Shown one piece after another: positions 7,588 to 16,273 of a stretch of DNA of 40,884 nucleotides. Positions within the stretch are counted from its first letter, which is position 1. Every line of letters starts with the position of its first letter. The DNA comes from Rhodobacteraceae bacterium CG17_big_fil_post_rev_8_21_14_2_50_63_15 (GTDB lineage: Bacteria > Pseudomonadota > Alphaproteobacteria > Rhodobacterales > Rhodobacteraceae): positions 27,463-68,346 of the forward strand of contig PFEY01000012.1 in assembly GCA_002783205.1 (NCBI GenBank), written 5' to 3'. The translations under genes were made by a program, and so were the position numbers. The notes beneath the pieces were generated by a model that was not told the DNA's origin, did not search any database, and worked only from the letters and a program-made list of their open reading frames with translations.

Positions 7588-7995
7588 ATGTACAAACACA
7601 TTCTTTTGCCGATCTCGTTTGATAAGGAGCGTGATGCCGCGCGCGCTCTCGATGTGGCGCGGCTTCTGGCCGGGCAGGATGGCAAGGTCAGCCTGCTGCA
7701 TGTGATCGAACAGATACCGGGCTATGCCATCTCCTACATGCCTGAGGGGTATCTCAACGAGGCGCGCAAGGCGATCAAGGCAGAACTGGACGAGCTGGTG
7801 GCAACCCTGCCCAACGCAGAAGCCCATGTGGTTGACGGCCATTCGGGGCGCACGATCCTCGACTGGGCTGAGGCGCATTCCCCCGATTGCATCGTGATTG
7901 CCAGCCACCGTCCGGGGATGCAGGATCTGCTCCTCGGTTCGACAGCGGCCAAGGTGGTGCGCCATGCCAATTGTGCGGTGCATGTGATCCGCTGA
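7588..7995 (+). CDS. uspA: Universal stress protein UspA family
   Basis: 135 aa, a single Usp domain. MYKHILLPISFDKE is the first strand and nucleotide-binding loop; VSLLHVIEQIPG follows. The C-terminal CIVIASHRPGMQDLLLGSTAAKVVRHANCAVHVIR contains the G-x(n)-G-S/T-type ATP-binding loop of UspA proteins. The likely role is stress or starvation survival. A ribosome binding site (AGGAAAGGACG) precedes the ATG, and an FNR-type box upstream suggests induction at low oxygen. Confidence 0.9.
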   Translation: MYKHILLPISFDKERDAARALDVARLLAGQDGKVSLLHVIEQIPGYAISYMPEGYLNEARKAIKAELDELVATLPNAEAHVVDGHSGRTILDWAEAHSPDCIVIASHRPGMQDLLLGSTAAKVVRHANCAVHVIR

Positions 7996-8047
7996 GGGGT
8001 TCTGGTCTTTGCTTGCTTTCACGGTGCGCCGCGTCTAAGCGAGGGGC

Positions 8048-8377
8048 ATGGCCCGTGGTCTCACCGTGATCCTTGCGCTGGCGATCGCCGCGCTGACGCT
8101 CTTGCCGTATCCCCCCGGTCCGCCGGGGGTGCAGGGCATGGACAAGCTGGTGCATCTGCTGGCCTTTGCCGCCCTCGCGGCCCCTCTTGCCTGGCGTTAC
8201 CCCAACCACTGGGCGATGGTGGCACTGGCGGCTCTCGCCTATGGTGGGGTAATCGAGATCGTGCAGCCGCATGTCGGGCGCGCTGCGGAAGGGGCGGATG
8301 TTCTGGCCGATGGGCTGGGCGCGTTCGGTGGGGCTTGGTTTGCGGCGCGGCTGGGGCGGGCGTGGCAGACGTTCTGA
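8048..8377 (+). CDS. VanZ-like family membrane protein
   Basis: 109 aa with three to four hydrophobic segments (ARGLTVILALAIAALTLLPY, LVHLLAFAALAAPLAW, WAMVALAALAYGGVIEIVQ and a C-terminal helix). The MDKLVHLLAFAAL motif and the later EIVQPHVGRAAEGADVLADGLGA segment are characteristic of small VanZ-like proteins, whose role is not established outside teicoplanin resistance. The ribosome binding site is GAGGGG. Its last 139 bases overlap the open frame of the DnaE2 remnant on the other strand. Confidence 0.8.
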   Translation: MARGLTVILALAIAALTLLPYPPGPPGVQGMDKLVHLLAFAALAAPLAWRYPNHWAMVALAALAYGGVIEIVQPHVGRAAEGADVLADGLGAFGGAWFAARLGRAWQTF

Positions 8378-8742
8378 GCGCCGGGCAGGGCAAGTCCGCT
8401 CATCGGATCGCTCAGTCGGTCGAGCAGCGCCGAGATATCCTCGATCTCCTCGGCCACCAGATGAACCACGCCCGCTTGCCGCTCGATCCGCCCGGTGACG
8501 CGCAGCATCCGCCCGGCGATCACCGCGCGACGAAAATGATCGAAGACCTTGCGCCAGATCACGACATTGACGACCCCGGTCTCATCTTCCAGGGTGAGAA
8601 AAACCACCCCCTTGGCGGTGCCGGGCCTTTGCCGGACGAGCACCAGACCGGCAACGCTGACGCGTGCGCCGGAATGCGGTTCGTGCAGGCGCGCGGCGAC
8701 AAGGGCGGAGGGCGGTCGGGGCCAGGACAGAGCGTGACTCAT
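8239..8742 (-). pseudogene. DnaE2 C-terminal OB-domain remnant under a LexA box
   Basis: The open frame from the ATG at 8742 encodes 167 aa. Residues 27-110 (VSVAGLVLVRQRPGTAKG, LEDETGVVNVVIW, HLVAEEIEDISALLDRL) match the C-terminal OB-fold of error-prone polymerase DnaE2. The roughly 950 residues of PHP and polymerase domain before it are absent, as is the usual basic KSRDFH-type tail; the frame instead runs on antisense to the VanZ-like gene. A perfect SOS box ends three bases before the ATG, leaving no room for a ribosome binding site. An internal deletion in an imuA-imuB-dnaE2 cassette that kept operator and last domain would explain this. It could be dead or a small repurposed OB protein. 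Confidence 0.7.
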
Positions 8743-8744
8743 GA

Positions 8745-8759
8745 GAACAAAAATAGAAC
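8745..8759 (-). promoter_or_regulatory. LexA (SOS) box
   Basis: On the minus strand GTTC-TATTTTT-GTTC is a perfect match to the alphaproteobacterial LexA operator GTTC-N7-GTTC. It lies three bases upstream of the ATG of the DnaE2 remnant, a spacing seen for leaderless SOS genes. imuA-imuB-dnaE2 cassettes are standard LexA targets in this class. Confidence 0.75.
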
Positions 8760-8833
8760 ACAATGTGAGATGCCGCAACTCTTTCCAAGGCGGGTCGCAA
8801 ATTGCGCTGGCCTGCACTAGATCGCTTGGCTAG

Positions 8834-9196
<363 letters not shown>

Positions 9197-9383
9197 GCGC
9201 CTGCGCGCCCCGGCGATTGTGCTCGCGGCACTCTGCGCCGGGAGCGTTGCCGCCGAAGAACCCTGGGTGACAGCCACGGGGCAGGGCCTTGTCGCCGCCC
9301 GCTACGAGGCCCCCGACGACAGCTATCCTCACCGGATCGCGGCTGATCCGGCGGGCTTCAAAGAGGCCATGGCTTGCCGCTGA
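9197..9383 (+). pseudogene. Possible N-terminal remnant of a secreted protein
   Basis: Just after the ferredoxin stop the same frame reads like a signal peptide plus mature N-terminus (IVLAALCAGSVAAEEPWV, then VAARYEAPDDSYPHRI) and stops at 9383. The ARYxxPxxxYxH pattern resembles the start of VCBS/FG-GAP-repeat periplasmic proteins of Rhodobacteraceae, but nothing of the repeat region follows. There is no convincing start codon or ribosome binding site. I read this as a truncated remnant, with low certainty. Confidence 0.3.
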
Positions 9384-9415
9384 TCTTCATCTGGCCGAAA
9401 AGACCTCGGCGGTGT

Positions 9416-9430
9416 GGGGGCAGCGCCCCC
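9416..9430. terminator. GC hairpin between convergent genes
   Basis: GGGGGC-AGC-GCCCCC is a 6-bp perfect stem with a 3-base loop, lying in the gap between the plus-strand ferredoxin/remnant and the minus-strand GNAT gene. It may end transcription from either side. It resembles the core of the intergenic GC element found at 3638 and 16302. Confidence 0.4.
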
Positions 9431-9443
9431 GCAGGACCAAAGC

Positions 9444-9920
9444 TCAGTTCACCGCGCGCCGCAGGGTGATCGAGGTGGGGCGATCATATCCGGGATGGGC
9501 GCTCTCGCCCGTCCGGACAAATCCCATCTTCGCAAAGGCCGCGTGGTTTTCCACGAGTTCCACGCGCGTCTGCAATTTCACGGCCCGCAAGCCCAAGGCG
9601 CGGGCGCGACGCTCGGCGTGCTCCACCAGCAGCCGGGCCAGACCCTGCCCCCGCCAGCGCGCATCGACCGCGAGCTTGCCGAGATAGAGGCAATCCGGTC
9701 GTGGTGTCAGGAACATGCAGGCGATCGGCGGGCGTCCGAGAACCCAGACCTCGCCGTCGCGGCACTGTTGCGCGATGGCCCGAGGCGTCAGGCGATGCAT
9801 CGAGGAGGGTGGGTCGATCCGGCCTTCCATTGACGCAAAACACCGGCGGATCAGGGCGAGGATCTCGCCATGGGGCCCGGTGTCCGGATGAGCCCGGATC
9901 GGAACCGGATCGCTCCTCAT
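9444..9920 (-). CDS. GNAT family N-acetyltransferase
   Basis: 158 aa. The acetyl-CoA loop is in LYLGKLAVDARWRGQGLARLLVEHAERRARALG (the R-x-x-G-x-G/A motif is RWRGQGLAR). It is followed by the conserved VKLQTRVELVENHAAFAKMGFVRTGE motif B region. The substrate is unknown. The ATG at 9920 overlaps the purD stop (ATGA), so it is translated with purD; the longer open frame upstream lies inside purD and is not used. No purine-related role is evident from the sequence. Confidence 0.85.
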   Translation of the reverse strand: MRSDPVPIRAHPDTGPHGEILALIRRCFASMEGRIDPPSSMHRLTPRAIAQQCRDGEVWVLGRPPIACMFLTPRPDCLYLGKLAVDARWRGQGLARLLVEHAERRARALGLRAVKLQTRVELVENHAAFAKMGFVRTGESAHPGYDRPTSITLRRAVN

Positions 9921-11182
9921 CGCAGCGCCCGCCAGCCGATATCGCGGCGGCAGAAGCCTTCGGGCCAGTCGATCCGGTCCACCATCGCATAGGCGCGCGC
10001 GGCGGCGACCTGCAGCGTCGCGCCGCGAGCGGTCACGGCCAGGACGCGACCGCCATTGGCCACGAATTGCCCCTCGACGCGCGCCGTTCCGGCGTGAAAG
10101 ACCTGATGAAAGCTGTCCTCGGGGCAACGCTCCAGCCCCCGGATGACGCTACCTCTTTCATGTTCCCCCGGATAGCCCCGCGCGGCCATCACGACGGTCA
10201 GCGCGTGATCCTCCGCCCAGTTCACGGCGCACTCCGCGAGCCGCCCCTCGGCTGTGGCCAGCATAAGATCGAGCGCCTGCCCGCCAAGCCGCATCATCAG
10301 CACCTGACATTCCGGATCGCCGAAACGAGCGTTGAACTCCACCAGTCGGGGCACGCCCGCCTCAATCATCAACCCGACGAAAAGCACACCCTGATAGGGC
10401 GTGCCACGCCGGACCATCTCCGAGAGAACCGGGCGCACGATTCTGTCGAGCGCGCGCTCTGTGACGGCCTGGGTCATCACCGGGGCGGGCGAATAGGCGC
10501 CCATGCCGCCGGTATTGGGCCCGGTATCGCCCTCGCCGACGCGCTTGTGATCCTGCGCCGTGCCGATGGGCAGCGCGGTTTCGCCATCGCAGAGCACGAA
10601 GAAGGAGGCCTCTTCGCCTGTCATGAATTCCTCGATCACGACCTCCGCCCCCGCCGTGCCGAAGGTGCCGCCGAACATCTCGTCGAGCGCGGCCAGCGCT
10701 GCGTCCGTCGTCTCGGCCACGATCACGCCCTTGCCGGCGGCGAGCCCGTCGGCCTTGACCACGATCGGCGCGCCTTGGGTCCGAACATAGTCGCGCGCCG
10801 CTGCGAGATCGATGAAATGCCCATAAGCCGCTGTTGGCGCGCCCGCTGTCGCGCAGACGGATTTGGTAAAGCTCTTGGAGGCCTCGAGCCGGGCGGCCGC
10901 CTGCGACGGGCCAAAGACCAGCACCCCTGCCTCGCGCAGCCGGTCCGCCACGCCAGCCGCGAGCGGCGCCTCGGGGCCGATGATGACAAAATCCACCGCC
11001 TCGGCCTCGCAGAACCCGGCTACCGCGCCGCCATCGAGGATGTCGAGGCTTGCACATTCTGCGATTTCGGCGATGCCCGCATTGCCCGGAGCGACGATCA
11101 GGCGGTCACATTTCGGGTTTTGCAGCACCGCCCAGGCAATGCTGTGTTCGCGCCCGCCGCCGCCCAGGATCAGGATGTTCAT
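9917..11182 (-). CDS. purD: Phosphoribosylamine-glycine ligase (GARS)
   Basis: Second step of purine synthesis: joins glycine to phosphoribosylamine using ATP. 421 aa, the standard length. The N-terminal MNILILGGGGREHSIAW, the ATP-grasp region VVKADGLAAGKGVIV, the PNTGGMGAYSP loop and the metal-binding VEFNARFGDPECQVLM are all intact. The start at 11182 is preceded by GGAGAAAG; an upstream in-frame ATG would overlap the divergent xseA. It leads a two-gene operon with the GNAT gene, divergent from xseA with a 74-base gap. Confidence 0.96.
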   Translation of the reverse strand: MNILILGGGGREHSIAWAVLQNPKCDRLIVAPGNAGIAEIAECASLDILDGGAVAGFCEAEAVDFVIIGPEAPLAAGVADRLREAGVLVFGPSQAAARLEASKSFTKSVCATAGAPTAAYGHFIDLAAARDYVRTQGAPIVVKADGLAAGKGVIVAETTDAALAALDEMFGGTFGTAGAEVVIEEFMTGEEASFFVLCDGETALPIGTAQDHKRVGEGDTGPNTGGMGAYSPAPVMTQAVTERALDRIVRPVLSEMVRRGTPYQGVLFVGLMIEAGVPRLVEFNARFGDPECQVLMMRLGGQALDLMLATAEGRLAECAVNWAEDHALTVVMAARGYPGEHERGSVIRGLERCPEDSFHQVFHAGTARVEGQFVANGGRVLAVTARGATLQVAAARAYAMVDRIDWPEGFCRRDIGWRALR

Positions 11183-11256
11183 CGCGTCTTTCTCCGGCTT
11201 GGCCTCATGTGTCGGGCGTTCTAAGGTGCCGATCACGCAGACACAAGGGAATGCCC

Positions 11257-12765
11257 ATGTCCGACCTGATCGACGATCCCAGCCTGGGGGAGAATGCACC
11301 CGAATTCTCGGTCTCCGACCTCTCGGGCGCGATCAAGCGGATGATCGAGGGCGAATTCAGCCATGTCCGGGTGCGCGGCGAGTTGGGGCGCATTTCACGG
11401 CCACGCTCGGGGCATGTCTATCTCGATCTCAAGGATGACCGATCCGTGCTTGCCGGGATCATCTGGAAGGGTGTTGCCAGCCGTCTTGCCGTGCAACCCG
11501 AGGAGGGGATGGAGGTGATCGCCACCGGGCGGCTGACCACCTTCCCCGGCCAGTCGCGCTATCAGATCATCATCGAGGATCTCAAACCGGCGGGCATGGG
11601 CGCGCTGATGGCGATGCTGGAGCGGCGCAAGCAGGCCCTGGCGGCTGAGGGGCTGTTCTCGCCCGAGCGCAAGCGCCCGCTGCCTTACCTGCCCGACATC
11701 ATCGGGGTTGTGACCTCGCCTTCGGGGGCGGTGATCCGCGATATCCTGCACCGGCTGCGCGAGAGATTTCCCCGCAAGGTGCTGCTCTGGCCGGTGGCCG
11801 TTCAGGGCGAGGCCTGCGCGGCAGAGGTGGCGCGCGCGATCCGCGGTTTCAACGCCCTCAGCCCCGGTGGCCCATTGCCCCGGCCCGATCTCATCATCGT
11901 GGCGCGCGGCGGCGGATCGGTCGAGGATCTCTGGGGATTCAACGAGGAAATCGTCGTCCGCGCCGCCGCCGAGAGTGCTATTCCGCTGATTTCGGCCGTT
12001 GGCCACGAGACCGACACGACCCTGATCGACCTTGCCGCCGACAAGCGTGCGCCGACGCCAACGGCGGCGGCCGAACTCGCGGTGCCGGTGCGGCTCGACC
12101 TGTTGGTCTGGCTTGACGGGCAGGCGATGCGTCTGTCGCGGGCGTTGAGCACCGGCGTGGCGCTCCGCGCGCAACGCCTGCGTGATCTGTCGCGGGCCTT
12201 GCCGCGGCCCGAGACCCTGCTCGACTCGGCGCGTCAGCGGCTCGACACTTGGTCGGACCGTTTGCCGTCGGCACTGATTCGCGTGGTGCAGACGCGGCGT
12301 ATTCACCTCGCGGAGATTTCCGGCGCCCTGCGTCCGGGGCTGTTGCGCCGGGCGTTCGAGGCCGACCGGCGGCGGCTGGATCATACGGCGGCGCGGCTCA
12401 ACATCAAGGCTTTGCACCGCGACATGGATGTGAAGAGACGTGAGCTTGACCGTCTTGCCGACCAGTTTGCAGAGGTCGCCACCCGCCAAACGCGCGCCTT
12501 GCGCGAGCGAATCGAGGGGCTCGACCGGTTGCGCGAAACGCTGGGATACACGGCCACGCTCAAACGCGGCTATGCCGTTGTCTGGGGCGATGGTTCGGTG
12601 GCGACGACCCAATCCGCGGCCTTGTCCTCCAACAAGCTCGAGATCGAGTTCATGGATGGCAGGCTTGGCGTGGGCCGGGCGACAGCCTTGGCGAAACCCG
12701 AGCGCAAAACACAGAAACCGATCGCCGAGGACGGGGCGACCAAGGGTCAGGGAAGCCTGTTCTGA
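11257..12765 (+). CDS. xseA: Exodeoxyribonuclease VII large subunit
   Basis: Catalytic large subunit of ExoVII, which with XseB degrades single-stranded DNA to oligonucleotides. 502 aa. The N-terminal OB domain (residues 15-110: FSVSDLSGAIKRMIEGEFSH, RPRSGHVYLDLKDD) is followed by the catalytic core with GVVTSPSGAVIRDILHRL, ARGGGSVEDLWGFNEE and SAVGHETDTTLIDLAADKRAPTPTAAAE. Then come a long helical region (300-450) and the TLKRGYAVV closing domain. ATG 11257 is preferred over 11251 because AAGGGA sits six bases upstream. xseB is not in the window. Confidence 0.95.
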   Translation: MSDLIDDPSLGENAPEFSVSDLSGAIKRMIEGEFSHVRVRGELGRISRPRSGHVYLDLKDDRSVLAGIIWKGVASRLAVQPEEGMEVIATGRLTTFPGQSRYQIIIEDLKPAGMGALMAMLERRKQALAAEGLFSPERKRPLPYLPDIIGVVTSPSGAVIRDILHRLRERFPRKVLLWPVAVQGEACAAEVARAIRGFNALSPGGPLPRPDLIIVARGGGSVEDLWGFNEEIVVRAAAESAIPLISAVGHETDTTLIDLAADKRAPTPTAAAELAVPVRLDLLVWLDGQAMRLSRALSTGVALRAQRLRDLSRALPRPETLLDSARQRLDTWSDRLPSALIRVVQTRRIHLAEISGALRPGLLRRAFEADRRRLDHTAARLNIKALHRDMDVKRRELDRLADQFAEVATRQTRALRERIEGLDRLRETLGYTATLKRGYAVVWGDGSVATTQSAALSSNKLEIEFMDGRLGVGRATALAKPERKTQKPIAEDGATKGQGSLF

Positions 12766-12866
12766 AATTGCGCTCTCTCTGGAGGGATTTGTAAAAAAGC
12801 GTTGAAAGTCCAATCAAGATTGATTTTTGTCGGAAAAAATTCGAATAATTGCATGAAAAGTGAAAT

Positions 12867-13259
12867 TCAGACACCGATATCCGGACCAAGACACATCAGC
12901 GGCTCCTTTGATTTTTCGACCTCGTAGAGCTCTGTCGAGGGCTCCGATCCGACGAATCGCGCGACCAGACCGTTGTCGGATTGCTCGAAGCTCCAGCATT
13001 GCGGGTCGGGGCGGTCTTCGTAGAGAAAACAGATCAGGCCATCCGCCTCATACCAGTATCCGGACTGGCATTGCCCGTCGAGAAACGACCAGCGGACGCG
13101 GCGATTGTCGAGATATTCCTCGCCCCCGTAAGCCGCGCCGCCTGACCCGTAATAGAAGGTCTGTCCGCGCGTGTAGCGGTCGAATTCGGCGGCGGTCATC
13201 TGCGCCTGTGCGGCACAGGCCAGACCGATGAGACCGAGGATCAGGAACACAAGGCGCAT
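12867..13259 (-). CDS. Small secreted hypothetical protein
   Basis: 130 aa from the ATG at 13259, where a signal peptide begins (MRLVFLILGLIGLACAAQAQ). The mature part contains four to five Cys (GQCQSGYW, LICFLY, DPQCWSF, MCLGPDIGV), so periplasmic disulfides are likely. TAAEFDRYTRGQTFYYGSGGAAYGGEEYL suggests a small beta-rich fold. It resembles conserved hypotheticals of Rhodobacteraceae, but I cannot assign a function. The longer open frame (start 13295) only adds residues before the signal peptide. An AT-rich stretch separates it from xseA. Confidence 0.72.
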   Translation of the reverse strand: MRLVFLILGLIGLACAAQAQMTAAEFDRYTRGQTFYYGSGGAAYGGEEYLDNRRVRWSFLDGQCQSGYWYEADGLICFLYEDRPDPQCWSFEQSDNGLVARFVGSEPSTELYEVEKSKEPLMCLGPDIGV

Positions 13260-13440
13260 GGCGGCAGCCTGCCAGATCGCGCGCTGGCGCGCCACAGGAT
13301 TCGGTCTTGTCTGCGGCCTGTCGGGATCACCGTCCGGGCGCCGGGACTGAACGCATCCGGCGGCGGAAATGTCGCATTTGCGCTGCCGTCACCGCCTGTG
13401 GCACGCTATCTCTGGGGCAGACAGGATCGGGGATGGGCAG

Positions 13441-15126
13441 ATGGCACTTGATGAGCGCAAGGGTGTATGGAAATCGGGCAAGGGCAAGGGTCGGCACACC
13501 CCCAAGGGCCGCCAGGTGGAGGATCAGGCCTGGGCCGAGATTCGCGCGCTCCTCGTCGAGGGGCCGCATCGCCGCGATCTGCTGATCGAATATCTGCATC
13601 GCATTCAGGACGCCCATGGCCATCTCTCGGCCGCGCATCTGCGCGCGCTCGCCGAAGAGATGCGGCTGGCGCAGGCCGAAATCTACGAAGTCGCCACCTT
13701 TTACGCGCATTTCGACGTGATCAAGGAAGGCGAAACGCCGCCGCCCGCGCTGACCATCCGGGTCTGCGAGTCGCTATCGTGCGAACTGGCAGGTGCGCAG
13801 CGACTCAGGCAGGCGCTGGAAGATGGTCTTGATCCGACCGAGGTGCGCGTCTTGCGGGCGCCCTGCATGGGGCGCTGCGATACGGCTCCGGTGCTGGAAC
13901 TCGGCCACAACCACATTGATCACGCCACGCTGGACAAGGTCAAGGCGGCGATCACGGCGGGTGATACCCATGCGCGTATCATGGATTATCAGGATCTTGC
14001 CGCCTATACCTCAACCGGGGGTTACGCCAAGCTCATCGAGTTGCGCAAGACCGGCGAATTCGCGACGGTGCAGCAGGCGCTGCTCGCGTCCGGCCTGCGT
14101 GGCCTGGGGGGCGCGGGCTTTCCCTCGGGGCGCAAATGGGGCTTCGTGCGGGCAGAGCCCGGTCCGCGCTATCTGGCTGTCAATGGCGACGAGGGCGAGC
14201 CGGGCACCTTCAAGGATCGCTACTATCTCGAACGTATGCCGCATCTCTTTCTCGAAGGCATGTTGATCGCCGCCTGGGCGATCGAGGCCGAGCGCTGTTT
14301 CATCTACATGCGCGATGAATACCCGGCCGTGCTGGAAATCCTGCGCCGCGAAATCAAGGCGCTGGAGGATGCAGACTTGGTGACACCGGGCTATGTCGAA
14401 TTGCGACGCGGGGCCGGGGCCTATATCTGCGGCGAGGAATCGGCGATGCTCGAATCGATCGAGGGCAAACGCGGCCTGCCGCGCCACCGCCCGCCCTTTG
14501 TCGCGCAGGTGGGGCTTTTCAACCGGCCAACGCTCGTCAACAACGTCGAGACGCTCTACTGGGTGACACGGGTGTTGCGCGAGGGTGGTCAGATCCTGTC
14601 CGGGGTCGAGAAGAACGGACGCAAGGGGTTACGCTCCTTTTCGGTGTCGGGCCGCGTGAAAACCCCCGGCGTGCATCTGCTGCCCGCAGGCTCGACCATT
14701 CGCGATGTCATCGACGCCGCGGGCGGAATGCTTGAGGGGCACCGTTTCAAGGCCTACCAGCCGGGCGGACCCTCCTCGGGGCTGCTGCCGGCGTCGATGG
14801 ACGACATCCCGCTCGATTTCGACATGCTGCAACCGCATGGCTCGTTCATCGGATCCGCCGCGGTCGTGGTCTTGTCGGACAAGGACAGCGCCCGCGATGC
14901 GGCGCTCAACATGCTGCGCTTCTTCGAGGATGAAAGCTGCGGCCAATGCACGCCCTGCCGGGTCGGCTGTGAAAAGGCGGTCAAGCTGATGCAGGCCGAG
15001 CATTGGGATCAGCCGCTCTTGACCGAATTGTGCAGCACCATGGCCGATGCCTCGATCTGCGGTCTGGGGCAGGCCGCGCCGAACCCGATTCGCCTGACGA
15101 TGCAGCATTTTCCGGACGAGATCTGA
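13441..15126 (+). CDS. NuoE-NuoF fusion; formate dehydrogenase beta subunit-like (FDH1B type)
   Basis: 561 aa from the ATG at 13441. Residues about 25-185 are NuoE-like with a [2Fe-2S] site (VCESLSCE and APCMGRCD). Residues about 200-555 are NuoF-like, with the FMN loop GLGGAGFPSGRKWGF, the NADH loop NGDEGEPGTFKDR, GAGAYICGEESAMLESIEG, and a [4Fe-4S] site (SCGQCTPCRVGC plus ASICGLGQ). Fused NuoEF subunits of this size serve as the diaphorase part of NAD-dependent formate dehydrogenases such as Methylobacterium FDH1. The Mo/W alpha subunit is not adjacent: ftsY follows on the same strand and a minus-strand gene lies upstream. All cofactor motifs are intact, so the protein is probably active with a partner encoded elsewhere. 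Confidence 0.85.
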   Translation: MALDERKGVWKSGKGKGRHTPKGRQVEDQAWAEIRALLVEGPHRRDLLIEYLHRIQDAHGHLSAAHLRALAEEMRLAQAEIYEVATFYAHFDVIKEGETPPPALTIRVCESLSCELAGAQRLRQALEDGLDPTEVRVLRAPCMGRCDTAPVLELGHNHIDHATLDKVKAAITAGDTHARIMDYQDLAAYTSTGGYAKLIELRKTGEFATVQQALLASGLRGLGGAGFPSGRKWGFVRAEPGPRYLAVNGDEGEPGTFKDRYYLERMPHLFLEGMLIAAWAIEAERCFIYMRDEYPAVLEILRREIKALEDADLVTPGYVELRRGAGAYICGEESAMLESIEGKRGLPRHRPPFVAQVGLFNRPTLVNNVETLYWVTRVLREGGQILSGVEKNGRKGLRSFSVSGRVKTPGVHLLPAGSTIRDVIDAAGGMLEGHRFKAYQPGGPSSGLLPASMDDIPLDFDMLQPHGSFIGSAAVVVLSDKDSARDAALNMLRFFEDESCGQCTPCRVGCEKAVKLMQAEHWDQPLLTELCSTMADASICGLGQAAPNPIRLTMQHFPDEI

Positions 15127-15195
15127 GGCACCGGCAGGCTTCCATCTTTCTGCGATCCGCATTAGGTGACAGGGAGCACGCGGATCGGAGGGCGC

Positions 15196-16257
15196 ATGGC
15201 GTTTTTCTCGAAACTCAAGGAACGGCTGTTCAAATCCTCTTCCCGGCTCGACGAGGGGCTGGCGGCGATCGTCGAGGAGGCCGACGCCAAGGAAACGGAT
15301 CAAGGCGCGCAGCTGGAAACAGCCGCGCCGGAGACGATCCAGCCCCCCCAACCCGCCGCAGCGCCACGGGCCGGCCTGCTGGGGCGCCTCCTGGGACGCG
15401 CAGAGGTGTCGAACGTGCCGCGCCGCACGCTCGACGATGCCATGCTCGAGCAACTCGAGGAACTGCTGATCGGCACCGACATGGGCGTCGATACCGCGCT
15501 GCGCGTGACCGCCAACATGGCCGAGGCACGGATCGGCAAGCGGCTCTCGACACAGGAAATCAAGCAGCTGCTCGCGCAGGAGATCAGTCGCATCATGGCG
15601 CCGGTGGCGCGCCCCATGCCGCTCTATCCCAACCGCCCGCAGGTCGTTCTGGTGGTGGGCGTCAACGGCTCGGGCAAGACCACGACTATCGGCAAGCTGG
15701 CCAGTCAGTTCAAGGCGGCGGGAAAATCGGTGGTGATCGCGGCCGGCGACACGTTCCGCGCCGCCGCTGTCGAGCAGTTGCAGATCTGGGGCGACCGGGC
15801 CGGCGTGCCGGTGCTGACCGCGCCCGAAGGATCGGACCCGGCGAGCCTCGCCTTTGACGCGATGACCCGCGCCGAGGCCGAGGGCGCGGATCTGCTGATG
15901 ATCGATACGGCGGGCCGCTTGCAGAACCGTGCCGATCTGATGGAGGAACTGGCCAAGATCGTGCGCGTGATCCGCAAGAAGGATCCCACCGCGCCGCACA
16001 ACACGCTTCTCGTGCTCGATGCCACCACCGGACAGAATGCGCTGCGCCAGGTCGAGATCTTTCAGAAACTCGCCGATGTCACGGGTCTGATCATGACCAA
16101 ACTCGACGGCACGGCGCGTGGCGGTGTTCTGGTCGCCCTCGCGGACCGATTCGGGTTGCCGATCCATGCCATCGGCGTGGGCGAGCAGATCGACGATCTC
16201 GCCCCCTTCGACCCCGACGAATTTGCTGCTGCCCTCGTCGGACTTGATCTGGAATGA
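15196..16257 (+). CDS. ftsY: Signal recognition particle receptor FtsY
   Basis: SRP receptor GTPase that docks ribosome-SRP complexes at the membrane translocon. 353 aa. A short variable A domain (residues 1-70, with a basic MAFFSKLKERLF start) precedes the N domain. The G domain has GVNGSGKTTTIGKLA (P-loop), DTFRAAAVEQL, DTAGRLQNRADLM, TKLDGTARGG and GVGEQIDDLAPFD. The start at 15196 follows GGAGGG; the upstream ATG at 15166 has no such site. It ends before an intergenic GC element. Confidence 0.96.
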   Translation: MAFFSKLKERLFKSSSRLDEGLAAIVEEADAKETDQGAQLETAAPETIQPPQPAAAPRAGLLGRLLGRAEVSNVPRRTLDDAMLEQLEELLIGTDMGVDTALRVTANMAEARIGKRLSTQEIKQLLAQEISRIMAPVARPMPLYPNRPQVVLVVGVNGSGKTTTIGKLASQFKAAGKSVVIAAGDTFRAAAVEQLQIWGDRAGVPVLTAPEGSDPASLAFDAMTRAEAEGADLLMIDTAGRLQNRADLMEELAKIVRVIRKKDPTAPHNTLLVLDATTGQNALRQVEIFQKLADVTGLIMTKLDGTARGGVLVALADRFGLPIHAIGVGEQIDDLAPFDPDEFAAALVGLDLE

Positions 16258-16273
16258 CGGCGCTTCCGCCTTC

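Noticed and set aside
9701-11224. 507-codon plus-strand frame across purD
   Set aside because: It is antisense to purD, whose ATP-grasp motifs are complete; the frame is rich in Arg and His, as shadow frames are.
11395-12813. 472-codon minus-strand frame across xseA
   Set aside because: Shadow of xseA, with no start signal and no domain.
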